Positions 1 through 8,968 of a stretch of 64,000 bases of DNA are shown in pieces; within the stretch, counting starts at the first letter, position 1, and the number at the start of each line of letters is the position of its first letter. The notes below the pieces were generated by a model. That model searched no databases and was not told the origin of the DNA. It saw only the letters and a list, made by a program, of their open reading frames with translations. The position numbers were made by a program, and so were the translations under genes. The stretch comes from Chloroflexota bacterium. GTDB lineage: Bacteria; Chloroflexota; UBA11872; VXOZ01. The DNA lies in contig JAAXIC010000031.1 in assembly GCA_012270555.1 (NCBI GenBank), forward strand, positions 121,350 through 185,349, in the 5' to 3' direction.

Positions 1-95
1 TTGAGGACGGTATCTTTATGGTACACTATAGCCTTCGCAGGCAGGCCGCTCACCAGATTGCACGCTCTTTCGAGGTAGTTCTCTATGGCAAGTGA
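1..95 (+). CDS. 3' end of an unidentified upstream gene (partial)
   Basis: A frame open from base 3 runs for 30 codons to TGA at 93-95, overlapping the homoserine kinase start by 11 bases. The tail (ending SFEVVLYGK) reads like protein, and the overlap suggests an upstream partner in a threonine-pathway operon. Too little remains to name the family. Confidence 0.35.
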   Translation, partial: EDGIFMVHYSLRRQAAHQIARSFEVVLYGK

Positions 96-1005
96 CTTTC
101 CCGATATTCGCGTGCGCGTGCCGGCGAGCACCGCCAATCTGGGGCCGGGTTTCGATGCGTTCGGCATGGCGCTAACTGTCTACAATGAGTTCATGCTGCG
201 CACCGCAGAGAGCGGGTTGCACATAACCATCGCAGGTGAAGGTGAAAATGAACTGGCCGGCAATGAGGATAATCTCTTTGTGCGAGCCTTCACTCGTGTC
301 TTTGCGGAGGTAGGCCAAACCCCTCCTGCATTTCACTTGCACATGAAGAACTGCATTCCGCTCTATCGGGGGTTGGGCAGCAGCGCAAGCGCGGCGGTCG
401 GGGGTCTCGTGGCGGCCAATCATCTGCTGGGTAACACCCTTTCGCATGATCGCTTGCTGCAACTGGCGTGCGACATCGAGGGTCACCCCGACAACGTGGC
501 CGCCGCCCTGTTCGGGGGCTTAATTGTCTGCGTGGCGGAAGGCGGAGACATGCCGGCGTACGCGCGTGTGCCCGTACCACCGGACCTCCACGCGGTGGTC
601 TGTGTTCCCGATCAGCACCTGCCCACAGAGCTCGCCCGCAGTGTTGTGCCGCAAGAGGTGTCGCTCGGCGATGCGGTCTACAATGTCAGTCACGCTGCGT
701 TGCTGCTCACCGGCATCATGCGTGCGGATGAAGAGTGTATTCGTGCCGGCATGAGTGACCGCCTCCATCAGCCCTATCGCGCTACCATCTTCCCAGCGAT
801 GACGCCCATCATGGAGGCCGCGCTTGGAGCGGGCGCGTGCGGCAGCGCTCTCTCCGGGGCCGGGTCTTCAATCTTGGCACTAACTTTCCGCAATCCTGAT
901 GCCATTGCGGATGCGATGGTCAAGGCTGCGCATGACCACGACTCGCCGGCACGTTCGCTCGTACTTTCTTGCGCGGAAGAAGGCGCTTGCGTGGAGCCGC
1001 ATTGA
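85..1005 (+). CDS. thrB: Homoserine kinase
   Basis: GHMP-family kinase that phosphorylates homoserine with ATP, the penultimate step of threonine synthesis, in the cytoplasm. The 306-residue length is normal. The N-terminal RVPASTANLGPGFDAFG motif (residues 11-27) and the ATP-binding glycine/serine loop PLYRGLGSSASAAVGG (92-107) are intact, and GHPDNVAAALFGG follows as in the family. The C-terminal GSALSGAGSS motif is present. The ATG is preceded by a weak purine stretch and overlaps the preceding open frame, which suggests translational coupling. It converges on the adenine deaminase gene, with 84 bases between stops. Confidence 0.93.
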   Translation: MASDFPDIRVRVPASTANLGPGFDAFGMALTVYNEFMLRTAESGLHITIAGEGENELAGNEDNLFVRAFTRVFAEVGQTPPAFHLHMKNCIPLYRGLGSSASAAVGGLVAANHLLGNTLSHDRLLQLACDIEGHPDNVAAALFGGLIVCVAEGGDMPAYARVPVPPDLHAVVCVPDQHLPTELARSVVPQEVSLGDAVYNVSHAALLLTGIMRADEECIRAGMSDRLHQPYRATIFPAMTPIMEAALGAGACGSALSGAGSSILALTFRNPDAIADAMVKAAHDHDSPARSLVLSCAEEGACVEPH

Positions 1006-1089
1006 CCCAGAGGCAGGGCTAGCTGGCCGATTCTTGACCGGCCTCTCTCGGCAGGCACGAAACGCGTTCTCATACTCATGGAGTTCCGT

Positions 1090-2865
1090 TTATTCCACCA
1101 GAAGGGGCACCGGTGCAAAGGCGTCCACGTCCACCAGGCCGCGATTGGTGATCTTGAGATGAGGGATCACGGGAAGGGCGAGGAACGAAAGCAGCAGGAA
1201 GATGTTCTTGCTCGTCGTGCCCGTCAGTTTCGCCGCAGCCAGCAGCGAGCGGTAGTCCGCCACAACGGCATCCACACTTCCTGTTGACATAAGTCCGCCA
1301 ATGGGTAGAGGCAGCGCGGTAAGTGTACCGCCGACTGCGACGGCCATGCCGCCGCCGATCTCGATCACGTGATTGGCCGCCTGCGCCATGGCATGCTCAT
1401 CGACGCCGGCTACGATGAGGTTGTGGCTATCGTGGCCTACGGTTGAAGCAACCGCCCCCCGTTGCATGCCCAGCCCGCTGACGAAGCCGACCGAGCGCAG
1501 ACCGGTGCTTTGGTGACGCTCAATCACCGCAATCTTTATGGCGTCTTGTGAAATGTCAGCTTGGACGGCTCCGTCTTTGACCGGCAATCTGAGTACGCGG
1601 TTTTGCGTCGTCAGGCTTCCATCCACCGCGCCGATTATGCGAACGGCGGCCTCTCGCCCTGCACCGTCATAGGGAACCGCAAAGTCGGCAGCGGCCGGTG
1701 GGTATTTGACCGCAACCGAATGCAAAAGCCTGCCGTAGTCACAGGGAGCTTTGGACCACTCCGTGTTATTTCCGTCCCAGACCACTGTGCCGCGCTTGAT
1801 GACGGTAGTGCACTCAATGCTATCCAACGAGTCAAGAACCACAAGGTTGGCGATCTTGCCTGGGGCAATTTCGCCCATCTCGGCATGGCCGTGGTGGCGG
1901 AAGAAGCGTGAAAAGTAACGCGCAGGATGCAGCGTGGCCATGGCAATCGCCTGGATCGTCGCTTGCTCGCGGTCCAAGCCCGTGTGTTCCACAAGGATGT
2001 CGCGCGCGCGCCGCACGATCCGGTCGACGTGCCCGTGATGGTAGAGCTCGGCCGCGTCCAGATCGTCGCTGCAGAGCATGAAGCCGTCCAGGTCAATGCC
2101 CTGCTGGGCCAAGAACGGCAGAATTCGGTCCAAGTCCTTCGTGGCGCTACCGTAGCGGATAGCGACGTACATGCCGGCTTGTCTCTTTTTCAGCGCTTCC
2201 CGCCCTGTGCGCGACTCGTGGTCCGACATGATCCGATTAGTATCATCGTTCTTGCCGTTAGTGATGTAGAGCGTGAGGTCGCGACCTTCCACACCCGGCG
2301 CGTGGCCGTCTACGACTTTACCCAGCCGATAGGCGCTCTCTACTTTCGCCCGCGCGTCTCCCCAGCCATGGATGATGCCGGGAAAGTTCATCATCTCCGC
2401 CAGACCGTAGACGCGTGGGTGGGGGAGCAACTCCTCGACGTCCATAAGGCCGAGCGACGCGCCGGCGTCCTCGAATGACGTGGCCGGCACGCACGAGGGC
2501 ACACCGATGAAGATGTCGAGGGGAGCGACTTCCGCCTGTTTGAGAAATAGCTCGATGCCGTCTCTGCCGGCCACGTTGGCGATTTCGTGCGGGTCCACGA
2601 AGACCGCGGTGGTGCCGTGACGCACCGCGGTGCGCGCAAACTCAAGCGGGCTGAGCAAGCTGCTCTCGATGTGGAGGTGGGGATCGATAAAGCCAGGTAT
2701 AACGTACTGGCCGGCTACATCAAGAGTTTCTGCTGCTCTAAGTGTCGTAGCAATGCGACCAACGCTGTGAATAAGCCCGTCTTTGATGAGAATGTCGCCC
2801 GGGTAGCAGCGCTGCTTTACTACGTCAACGATCATACCGCCGCGTAGTACGAGATCAACGCTCAT
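1090..2865 (-). CDS. ade: Adenine deaminase
   Basis: Amidohydrolase-superfamily enzyme converting adenine to hypoxanthine and ammonia; 591 residues, the usual size. The metal-binding HxH lies in FIDPHLHIESS (H63, H65), followed by VDPHEIANVAG (90-100), a signature of this family. The C-terminal region has the family's conserved VGHDSHN and GGG motifs. Its ATG overlaps the hpt TGA in an ATGA arrangement, so the two are very likely translationally coupled. The product, hypoxanthine, is the substrate of the upstream enzyme, a coherent salvage pair. Confidence 0.93.
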   Translation of the reverse strand: MSVDLVLRGGMIVDVVKQRCYPGDILIKDGLIHSVGRIATTLRAAETLDVAGQYVIPGFIDPHLHIESSLLSPLEFARTAVRHGTTAVFVDPHEIANVAGRDGIELFLKQAEVAPLDIFIGVPSCVPATSFEDAGASLGLMDVEELLPHPRVYGLAEMMNFPGIIHGWGDARAKVESAYRLGKVVDGHAPGVEGRDLTLYITNGKNDDTNRIMSDHESRTGREALKKRQAGMYVAIRYGSATKDLDRILPFLAQQGIDLDGFMLCSDDLDAAELYHHGHVDRIVRRARDILVEHTGLDREQATIQAIAMATLHPARYFSRFFRHHGHAEMGEIAPGKIANLVVLDSLDSIECTTVIKRGTVVWDGNNTEWSKAPCDYGRLLHSVAVKYPPAAADFAVPYDGAGREAAVRIIGAVDGSLTTQNRVLRLPVKDGAVQADISQDAIKIAVIERHQSTGLRSVGFVSGLGMQRGAVASTVGHDSHNLIVAGVDEHAMAQAANHVIEIGGGMAVAVGGTLTALPLPIGGLMSTGSVDAVVADYRSLLAAAKLTGTTSKNIFLLLSFLALPVIPHLKITNRGLVDVDAFAPVPLLVE

Positions 2866-3536
2866 GGCTCTACCCTATTGGCGTAGAGCTGCTCACGGAC
2901 CGCAACGATGTACGGCAGCATGCGAAAACTCTCGCCGGCGTCGGTGCCGTAGCCGGCTACCCAGCGGTCGGGCACGTCGAATCCAACGAAATCAAGGGTC
3001 AAATTGGAGCGATTACGCGTCACCTCCGGCGACGGTTGCTCGAGGCGCTTTGACAGCAGGGCACAAATGCGCACCGAGCGGACGCCTGCAGCGAGCACGC
3101 GCTGCTTGAGGGCAGTGAGCGTAAAGCCCTGGTCTATCAGGTCTTCAACCAAGAGCACGTCCTTGCCCGCGAGACCTGCTGGCAGTCTCGCCATGCTCAC
3201 CTCGCGCACCTTTTCATCGGGCTGCTTGATGGTGTTGCCGTAGGTGCTCGTGCGAATGAACTCGCAGCGGAACTCCAGACCGCCAAGCCGCGAGATTTCG
3301 CGGCCAAGGTCTGCGGCAAAGACAAATGCGCCCTTCAGGACTACCAGTAGGATAAGCTCGCTGCTCTCGGCGCAAGCCGCATGTATCTGCTGCGCCAGAC
3401 CCGAAACCCGCTGTTGCAGCACTTCTTCGGGAATGAGGAGGCAATCTACTCTGTCTGCCAGGCCCGACGGCAACGGGTCGTCACGTCCGGTAGCCAGGCC
3501 GCCCTCTGGCACTGTGATGGTCCGATCAAAGCGCAT
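2862..3536 (-). CDS. hpt: Hypoxanthine/purine phosphoribosyltransferase
   Basis: Type I PRTase that transfers phosphoribose from PRPP to hypoxanthine or guanine. The PRPP loop VLLVEDLIDQGFTL is clear; the usual DTG is DQG here. The downstream VGFDVPDRWVAGYGTD matches the base-binding end of Hpt. The frame extends further 5' into the ceramidase-like gene, but I chose the ATG at 3536 (224 residues) because it removes that overlap and matches family length, although about 40 residues still precede the conserved core. It overlaps ade by 4 bases. Confidence 0.88.
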   Translation of the reverse strand: MRFDRTITVPEGGLATGRDDPLPSGLADRVDCLLIPEEVLQQRVSGLAQQIHAACAESSELILLVVLKGAFVFAADLGREISRLGGLEFRCEFIRTSTYGNTIKQPDEKVREVSMARLPAGLAGKDVLLVEDLIDQGFTLTALKQRVLAAGVRSVRICALLSKRLEQPSPEVTRNRSNLTLDFVGFDVPDRWVAGYGTDAGESFRMLPYIVAVREQLYANRVEP

Positions 3537-3591
3537 GGCAGTCAGTGTCTCTGCACGTTCGTAACCACTCAAGGTGTGTGTAAGTCTGAGA

Positions 3592-4929
3592 CTACTCTCC
3601 GGCTGCTGCCGTTTCGCGCGCGAGTTCCACGGCGGTATCGACGAAGAGTTTCTCAGCGTCACCTGAGTATCCTGACGGCGTCTGTGACCCGTGGCGATAG
3701 GCCATGACTTCGTAGCCGCCGTAGGGTATTGCATCAGCTGTCGGCACGTAGCCGATCATGCCGTTGGCGAGCTCGACGTGCAGCGCATCTAGGCCCAATT
3801 CGGCCTTCACGCGTTCTTGGACTGCCAAGCCATACTCGAGGAAGACTTCCCCCGGGTAGCTGGCAAAGACCAGGTTGCCCACCCGGATCACTTGGATTTC
3901 CGCCGTGGGCTCGAGGAGCAATGTGTCGGATTCGTACTCTGCGACGCGGTTGCGTACCCACTTCAAAGAGTCGCGGCTGATGCGTTCTCCCGTATCGGGC
4001 CAAGTCTCAGTTTCAAGCGCTTGCTTGTAAAAGGAGGCATCGGGAACCTCACGTAAAGGGATGGTCACCACGCGCTGGGCTACGGCCACACCTTCGAGTG
4101 GGGCGCACTCGATTGACTCGCGCGCGCTTACCACTTCGGCGCCCAAGCCGCGCCAGACGCTCTCGAGTTCTTCAAATGTGGCGGAGCGAAAGCGGCTGCC
4201 GTCGCTGGTGAAATTGGGCCGAGTGTTGCCGCAGCAGCCCAGCAAGAAGGCCGCAGTGTGGTCCTCGCCATAGGTATGCTCGACAAACGTCTTGGCGCCG
4301 CCCGCGTAGTCGGCGCTGAAGGCGTAGTTCGAAGCGCCCATGCTCGTTGAATGGCAGGCATAGTGGAACGCGGTGGCCAACGGCGTGCCATCCTCGGCAT
4401 CGAAGCGGAGCACGGCAACGGTATGATCGACGACGCCGTCAGGATTGGCACGCATTTCGGTCTTGCCGTCCGTGGTAAGCCGTCGGTTTACGGCCAGCGG
4501 GAAGGAGCCCGCACCCAGACCGCCAACAGCAGTCTGCAAGCGTCGATTCGCCACCTGCACACCACCTGCCAGCTTGCGCTCGAGTTCGCGCATGTAGGCA
4601 TTGTTGAATGGCGCGTCATACCGCCACTCTCGCGTCGTTGGGCCTGAGTGCGTGTGGGAGCACGTGATCATCACATGGCTGCCGGGTATGTCGGTCTGCT
4701 CCTCAACCAACGCGCGCACTGCGGCAGTGCTCTCTTCGGTAATGCCGACCAGATCGCACGTGACGATGGCAGCCTTCGTCTCACCATCCGAAAACACCAG
4801 AATCTTCGCATAGAGGTCGTCGTGAATGTCCTCCGCCCCATGGTCGCGCGCGCTGTAGCCTCCCATCCACGTACCGACGGAGGGCGTTATGTTTATGCTC
4901 GCCGCTCCCAACTGCACTTGGTTCGCCAT
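3592..4929 (-). CDS. Neutral/alkaline ceramidase N-terminal-domain-like protein
   Basis: 445 residues resembling the neutral/alkaline non-lysosomal ceramidase N-terminal family: an early AASINITPSVGTWMGGY segment, then CDLVGI and the zinc-site motif ITCSHTHSGP (88-97, with H92 and H94). There is no convincing signal peptide, and the C-terminal immunoglobulin-like domain of true ceramidases is absent, so the substrate is not assigned; many short members in environmental bacteria are uncharacterised hydrolases. It lies 55 bases upstream of hpt on the same strand and may share a transcript. Confidence 0.72.
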   Translation of the reverse strand: MANQVQLGAASINITPSVGTWMGGYSARDHGAEDIHDDLYAKILVFSDGETKAAIVTCDLVGITEESTAAVRALVEEQTDIPGSHVMITCSHTHSGPTTREWRYDAPFNNAYMRELERKLAGGVQVANRRLQTAVGGLGAGSFPLAVNRRLTTDGKTEMRANPDGVVDHTVAVLRFDAEDGTPLATAFHYACHSTSMGASNYAFSADYAGGAKTFVEHTYGEDHTAAFLLGCCGNTRPNFTSDGSRFRSATFEELESVWRGLGAEVVSARESIECAPLEGVAVAQRVVTIPLREVPDASFYKQALETETWPDTGERISRDSLKWVRNRVAEYESDTLLLEPTAEIQVIRVGNLVFASYPGEVFLEYGLAVQERVKAELGLDALHVELANGMIGYVPTADAIPYGGYEVMAYRHGSQTPSGYSGDAEKLFVDTAVELARETAAAGE

Positions 4930-4990
4930 GACATGTTCCTCTCTTTCCCGTTTTTGCTTGTGCTCAGCAGTTACGTTGCAACTCCTGACC

Positions 4991-6142
4991 CTAGTTTGCA
5001 GGATATTTTGCTGTCGTGCCAGTGTACTCTAGCTTGAGGGAAGCCGCGCAGAAATCGGCTACGTCCGCCGCGCGGCTTTCGATTGCGGCGCGTTGGGACC
5101 GGGAGAGCTGGCCGAAAGGCTCTACCGAAACCTGCAAGGTCTTGCCTCGCTGCCGGTGGGACCACACCCCGGCAATACGGCCGTTGATCAGTACAACCGG
5201 AGAAATCCAACCGGCCGCGCGGTACACGCGCTTGTAGTGGGCGTCGTCTATGAGGTGTGACTTGCTACGGTGTCCGAGTAGGTAAACGTCGAAGTGCGGC
5301 AGCAAGCGCACATCCTCGGTAGCAAGCGCCGCTTCCCGTAATATGTGCAGATCACGCTCAAGGATGGCGGCCTGACTTCCCTCAATATCGACGTTGCACA
5401 TCTCAGCTTGCAGCCTGCCCCAGATCCGGGAAGCGTCCTTGACGGCCAGGCCCGCCCAGGCGGCAAAGTCTTGCACCGTAGCAGGCCCATAGGCCCGGAG
5501 GTAGTGCTTCAGCAGCAAGTCTTCAGCCATTTCTCCTGGAATGTCTTCCCAATCCTTCAGCCATTGGTCGCGTCGCACAAACGTTGCTTCCTGACCCTGG
5601 TTCGGACCGAGGCAAAGGTTGCCCTGCAAGCAGACGTACTTGCCTAGCCCGCCCCAACCGTGCTCGAGCAACTCCTGGATCTGCGGGGCATCGTTGCGCA
5701 GACGCGGCGAGATAGCCTGTGAGACTTCGCGGCGGGTCAGCGGAGCAGCGCTCAGGGCCGTGAAGATGGCGTCTGCCATGGTCTCGATGGCGGCGGCATC
5801 CACACCAAACCGCGCCATCCAGCGCTGTTCCTGCTTCAGCCGATACGGTTTGAGCGCAGCCACGTATAGAGGGAGTTCACGCGCAGAGAGCACATGCAGC
5901 GTGCCGCGCATGCACCAGACTTTCACGAGAGTGCGGTCCTGCCAGAGTGCCCGTTCGATCTCCGGGGCAGTGAGGCCGTGAATTCGTGTCCGCAGCGCCA
6001 ACTGGGCGGCAGACATGACCTGCGCTTGCATACCGCACGTTGCGCTGACGACATCGAGCAGGTTACCTGCTGAGGCAGGCTGTCCGAGAAAGTGGCGCTG
6101 GAGCCGAAAGGCATGTACCTGAGACCACGTTACGCTACTCAT
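4991..6142 (-). CDS. Winged-helix AlkZ/YcaQ-like protein (possible DNA glycosylase)
   Basis: 383 residues of the HTH_42 / AlkZ-YcaQ superfamily. The family's WCMRGTLHVLSARE motif is present near residue 96. A Q-A-Q triplet (39-41) in GMQAQVMSAAQLALRTRI fits the QxQ catalytic signature described for AlkZ-type glycosylases that unhook bulky alkyl adducts. The family also contains uncharacterised members, so glycosylase activity is inferred. The ATG at 6142 has no strong ribosome-binding site. No biosynthetic cluster that would need self-protection is visible nearby. Confidence 0.75.
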   Translation of the reverse strand: MSSVTWSQVHAFRLQRHFLGQPASAGNLLDVVSATCGMQAQVMSAAQLALRTRIHGLTAPEIERALWQDRTLVKVWCMRGTLHVLSARELPLYVAALKPYRLKQEQRWMARFGVDAAAIETMADAIFTALSAAPLTRREVSQAISPRLRNDAPQIQELLEHGWGGLGKYVCLQGNLCLGPNQGQEATFVRRDQWLKDWEDIPGEMAEDLLLKHYLRAYGPATVQDFAAWAGLAVKDASRIWGRLQAEMCNVDIEGSQAAILERDLHILREAALATEDVRLLPHFDVYLLGHRSKSHLIDDAHYKRVYRAAGWISPVVLINGRIAGVWSHRQRGKTLQVSVEPFGQLSRSQRAAIESRAADVADFCAASLKLEYTGTTAKYPAN

Positions 6143-6200
6143 ATCGCAAAGCCCTTTTGCGCTAGCGTAAATCCGGGGAGAAAGCGCTCAAAAGCGAGAA

Positions 6201-6229
6201 GCTGCGTGCTACCCAAGGGAGCACGCAGC
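6201..6229 (-). terminator. Hairpin terminator after the Asp-box repeat gene
   Basis: A perfect 10-bp inverted repeat (GCTGCGTGCT / AGCACGCAGC) with a 9-nt loop lies 55 bases past the stop of the 6284-8269 gene. On the minus strand it is followed by a pyrimidine-rich tract containing CTTTT, which fits factor-independent termination. Confidence 0.55.
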
Positions 6230-6283
6230 CTTTCAGTTATCGCAAATGTGTGGGTCACACCAGACTACCAAGCGCCAAACGTA

Positions 6284-8269
6284 CTAGGCGTCGATATAGC
6301 GCCAGACGGTGCCGCCCAGCGAGACGGCCCACACCGCGTGGTCTTCGGCGTAATTGGGTGAAACCAGCAAGGAGACGATTGCCTTGTTGTCCAGCCCTTC
6401 ATTGATGTTTTGCCACGTAAGCCCTTCGTCAGCGGACTTGTAGACACCCCGGCTGGTGCCGGCATAGATCGTCGTATCCTCTTCATAGTTAGGGGAAATC
6501 GCCAAGCAAACTACCGCCGCGGTAGCCTCGCCGATGGCATCGCCGACCCAGAGATTCTTGCCGCGCCACATGGGGCGGAAGAAGCGCGTCGCCGTGGCAA
6601 TGAAGAAGTTGCTGTAGTCCTCGTCTGTACCCGAGTAGTTCGGCGGCATGGCGAAGCTAATCCACTGCGCTCCCGTCGCGTGAACGAGAATGCGCTTCCA
6701 GATTTCGCCGCCGTCGGCGGAACGCCACACGGTAATGGTGCTCGCGTAATCGCCTTGGGAAGCACGGAAGGTACCCAGCAGAAGGGTATTGTCATCAGCG
6801 AAATTCGGTGAGAGCGCTACGCCGATCACGTCTTCCTCGCCAAACGTCTCTTCGGCCCTTTCCCAAGATTGACCCGCGTCGCGGCTGAAGTACAACGCGC
6901 CGCCAGGCCCGCCGGCAACGACGAGGCGATCATCGGCAAAGGTGTTGGACACGGCAAGCACGCGGAGGTCTTGCGTCTCTTCGTCGATGCCCTCGTTACT
7001 GGCTTCCCAGTTCTGTCCGCCGTCGGCGGAAAGCGCGATGCCTTGGTGCGTCGCGGCAAAGACGGTCGTGTCGTTGGCATAATCCGGCGAGATCAAGAGC
7101 GATGCGACCTGCATCTCTTCCATGCCGGCGCCGGCCGGTTCCCAGGATACACCCTCATCGGTGGAGCGCAAGACGCCGTCTTCGAGACTTGTGGCAAAGA
7201 GCGTACCGTCTTGGTGGCAGTTCGGAGAAAGCGCCGTGCCCAGGAGCGAACGCGCGGCAAGGCCGGCCACGGCCGGTTCCCAATGCGCGGCGTCGCCATC
7301 GGCCCGTAGAGCGCCTTCGCGGTGTACGCCGGCTAAGACGATGTCGTCGTCACCGGTTCCCGTTGTCAACAGGCACAGCACCGACGAGTCTTGCTCGATG
7401 GCACTCTCCCAGGTCGCGCCGCCGTCGGTTGAACGGTAGATCGACCCTTCCGCGGTGCCGGCATAGGCGAGACTATCCGCTGCAAAATCGGGTGATAGGC
7501 AGAGCGCGTTGATGGATACACTATCCAGTCCGCTGTTCGCCTCCTGCCAGTTCGTGCCTCCGTCGGTAGACTTGAAGACGCCCATGTCCTCAGTACCGAC
7601 CAGAATCGTGCGGTCCTCGGCGAAATTCGGCGAAACGGCAATCGCCTGGATCGCCATGCTATCGAGCCCTCTATCCACCAGCCGCCACGCGCGGCCCTCG
7701 TCGAGCGTTCGATAGAGGCCGTCGCCGCCCGCTATGAATGCGGTCTGATCTTCCGCAAAGTCCGGCGAGATGGCTACGGCCTGAATGCTCAACTCCATGA
7801 TGCCGAAATTCGCCGAATTCCAGGTACGGCCGCGATTTGTCGACTTGAACACGCCGTCTTCCTGTGTGCCGGCCAGCATCACACCATCGTCGGCGAAGTT
7901 CGGCGAAACGGCCAGGCACGTCACAGAAGCGGCGCCCTGCCAGAAATCAAGTTGCTGCCAGGTCTCACCGCCGTTATCAGAACGATAGACGCCGCCCTCC
8001 AAAGCGCCTGCAAATGCTACTTCATGGTTCGCAACGTTGGGCGCGAAAGCGAGCGCCTGGATGTAAGGGCTCGTGATGCCTTCGTTGGAAATCTTCCACG
8101 TCTTGCCCCGATCTTCGGAGCAAAACACTCCGGCCATGGTACCGGCCAGTACCAGGTTGTTTTCGTTAAAGCTTGGCGAAACGGCAAGTGACGCAACTGT
8201 GCCACCAAGGCGCTGCCCAACCACCTCCCATGCTTGCTTTTCCATCACTGTCGGCCCGGACGTACTCAT
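6284..8269 (-). CDS. Asp-box (BNR/sortilin-like) beta-propeller protein
   Basis: 661 residues built almost entirely of about 50-55-residue repeats. Each has a core like LAVSPNFAEDxTxLAGT followed by an Asp box (SxDxGxTW), for example SDNGGETW, STDGGATW, SADEGLTW. I count eleven good Asp boxes and one degenerate copy (RADGDAAHW), enough for one large or two stacked propellers, similar to Ycf48/VPS10-type folds. No signal peptide is visible at the N-terminus, so it may be cytoplasmic or exported otherwise. No catalytic sialidase residues are recognisable; the role is unknown, perhaps protein or glycan binding. Confidence 0.75.
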   Translation of the reverse strand: MSTSGPTVMEKQAWEVVGQRLGGTVASLAVSPSFNENNLVLAGTMAGVFCSEDRGKTWKISNEGITSPYIQALAFAPNVANHEVAFAGALEGGVYRSDNGGETWQQLDFWQGAASVTCLAVSPNFADDGVMLAGTQEDGVFKSTNRGRTWNSANFGIMELSIQAVAISPDFAEDQTAFIAGGDGLYRTLDEGRAWRLVDRGLDSMAIQAIAVSPNFAEDRTILVGTEDMGVFKSTDGGTNWQEANSGLDSVSINALCLSPDFAADSLAYAGTAEGSIYRSTDGGATWESAIEQDSSVLCLLTTGTGDDDIVLAGVHREGALRADGDAAHWEPAVAGLAARSLLGTALSPNCHQDGTLFATSLEDGVLRSTDEGVSWEPAGAGMEEMQVASLLISPDYANDTTVFAATHQGIALSADGGQNWEASNEGIDEETQDLRVLAVSNTFADDRLVVAGGPGGALYFSRDAGQSWERAEETFGEEDVIGVALSPNFADDNTLLLGTFRASQGDYASTITVWRSADGGEIWKRILVHATGAQWISFAMPPNYSGTDEDYSNFFIATATRFFRPMWRGKNLWVGDAIGEATAAVVCLAISPNYEEDTTIYAGTSRGVYKSADEGLTWQNINEGLDNKAIVSLLVSPNYAEDHAVWAVSLGGTVWRYIDA

Positions 8270-8584
8270 CGATTCTCCTTCCTGATCGAATCACGCTCAT
8301 GTTCTATAGAGTTTTGCGTATCGAGACTGCTTAGTCTTTAGGATGCCCCTACTCTCACGCGCCGTGAAACGCGTGAGGCTGAGTAGAGATACTCTCCGCA
8401 GCAAGTCCTGAAATACACGACTAAACCGCGCCCTCATCAAGGGCGCGCAGTAAATAGCCGCTTGGTATATTACTGTAATGCTACCAGACCTTCAAGACAA
8501 ACACGAACTTCGCGCCATTTGGGCAGCATTTCGCATGCCGTTGAACTATACGAGGCTCTTTATGCGCGTTGCGTCTCGTGCACT
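8270..8584. other. Intergenic region with two perfect hairpins
   Basis: No gene is visible. An 8-bp palindrome CTCACGCG/CGCGTGAG lies at 8354-8377 and another, CGCGCCCT/AGGGCGCG, at 8427-8447. Neither is followed by a convincing T-run on either strand. The region separates the divergent 8269 start from the duplicated comM leader. Confidence 0.5.
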
Positions 8585-8836
8585 GGAGCTTGCAGTTAGC
8601 CCTATCTCTTCGTACCCTTAGAGGGGCAAATGCGATTTACTATTGCCATGCAATGGAGACTTGAGTGCTCGCGAAGATTTCGGCGGCTACGTTAGTCGGG
8701 TTCGAAAGTGCGCAGGCGGAGGTTGAGGTCGACCTCACCGACGGTCTGCCGTCATTTGTCATCGTGGGTTTGCCTGACACGGCTGTGCAAGAAGCGCGCG
8801 AGCATGCGCGCGGCCATTCGAAGTGCGGGCTTCAGT
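8585..8836 (+). repeat. Diverged duplicate of the comM leader and 5' coding region, copy 1
   Basis: About 250 bases resemble 10699-10950. The first block (GGAGCTTGCAG, then TCTCTTCGTACCC) and the start codon are exactly 80 bases apart in both copies. Similarity continues through about 165 coding bases and fades near 8836. Differences are scattered, so the duplication is not recent. Confidence 0.8.
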
Positions 8837-8838
8837 AG
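8665..8838 (+). pseudogene. Truncated comM 5' fragment
   Basis: From the GTG at 8665 the frame encodes the ComM N-terminus (LAKISAATLVGFESAQ, then DGLPSFVIVGLPDTAVQEARE) almost as in the complete gene at 10779. A 2-base deletion after the ARE codons shifts the frame, and TAG follows at 8836. A ribosome-binding site (GGAG at 8655-8658) is retained, so a roughly 57-residue peptide could be made, but the ATPase domains are absent. Confidence 0.8.
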
Positions 8839-8968
8839 CCTGCCTGGCGTACTGCACGCAGGTGCAGTAGAGCGGATGAGCCGCCCGCCGGTATGGTCTG
8901 TCGTCTATGATGCAAAGTGCAAATCAACCTGGATTGACCGTTTTTGGGCAGACTACAGGAGCGCCAAC

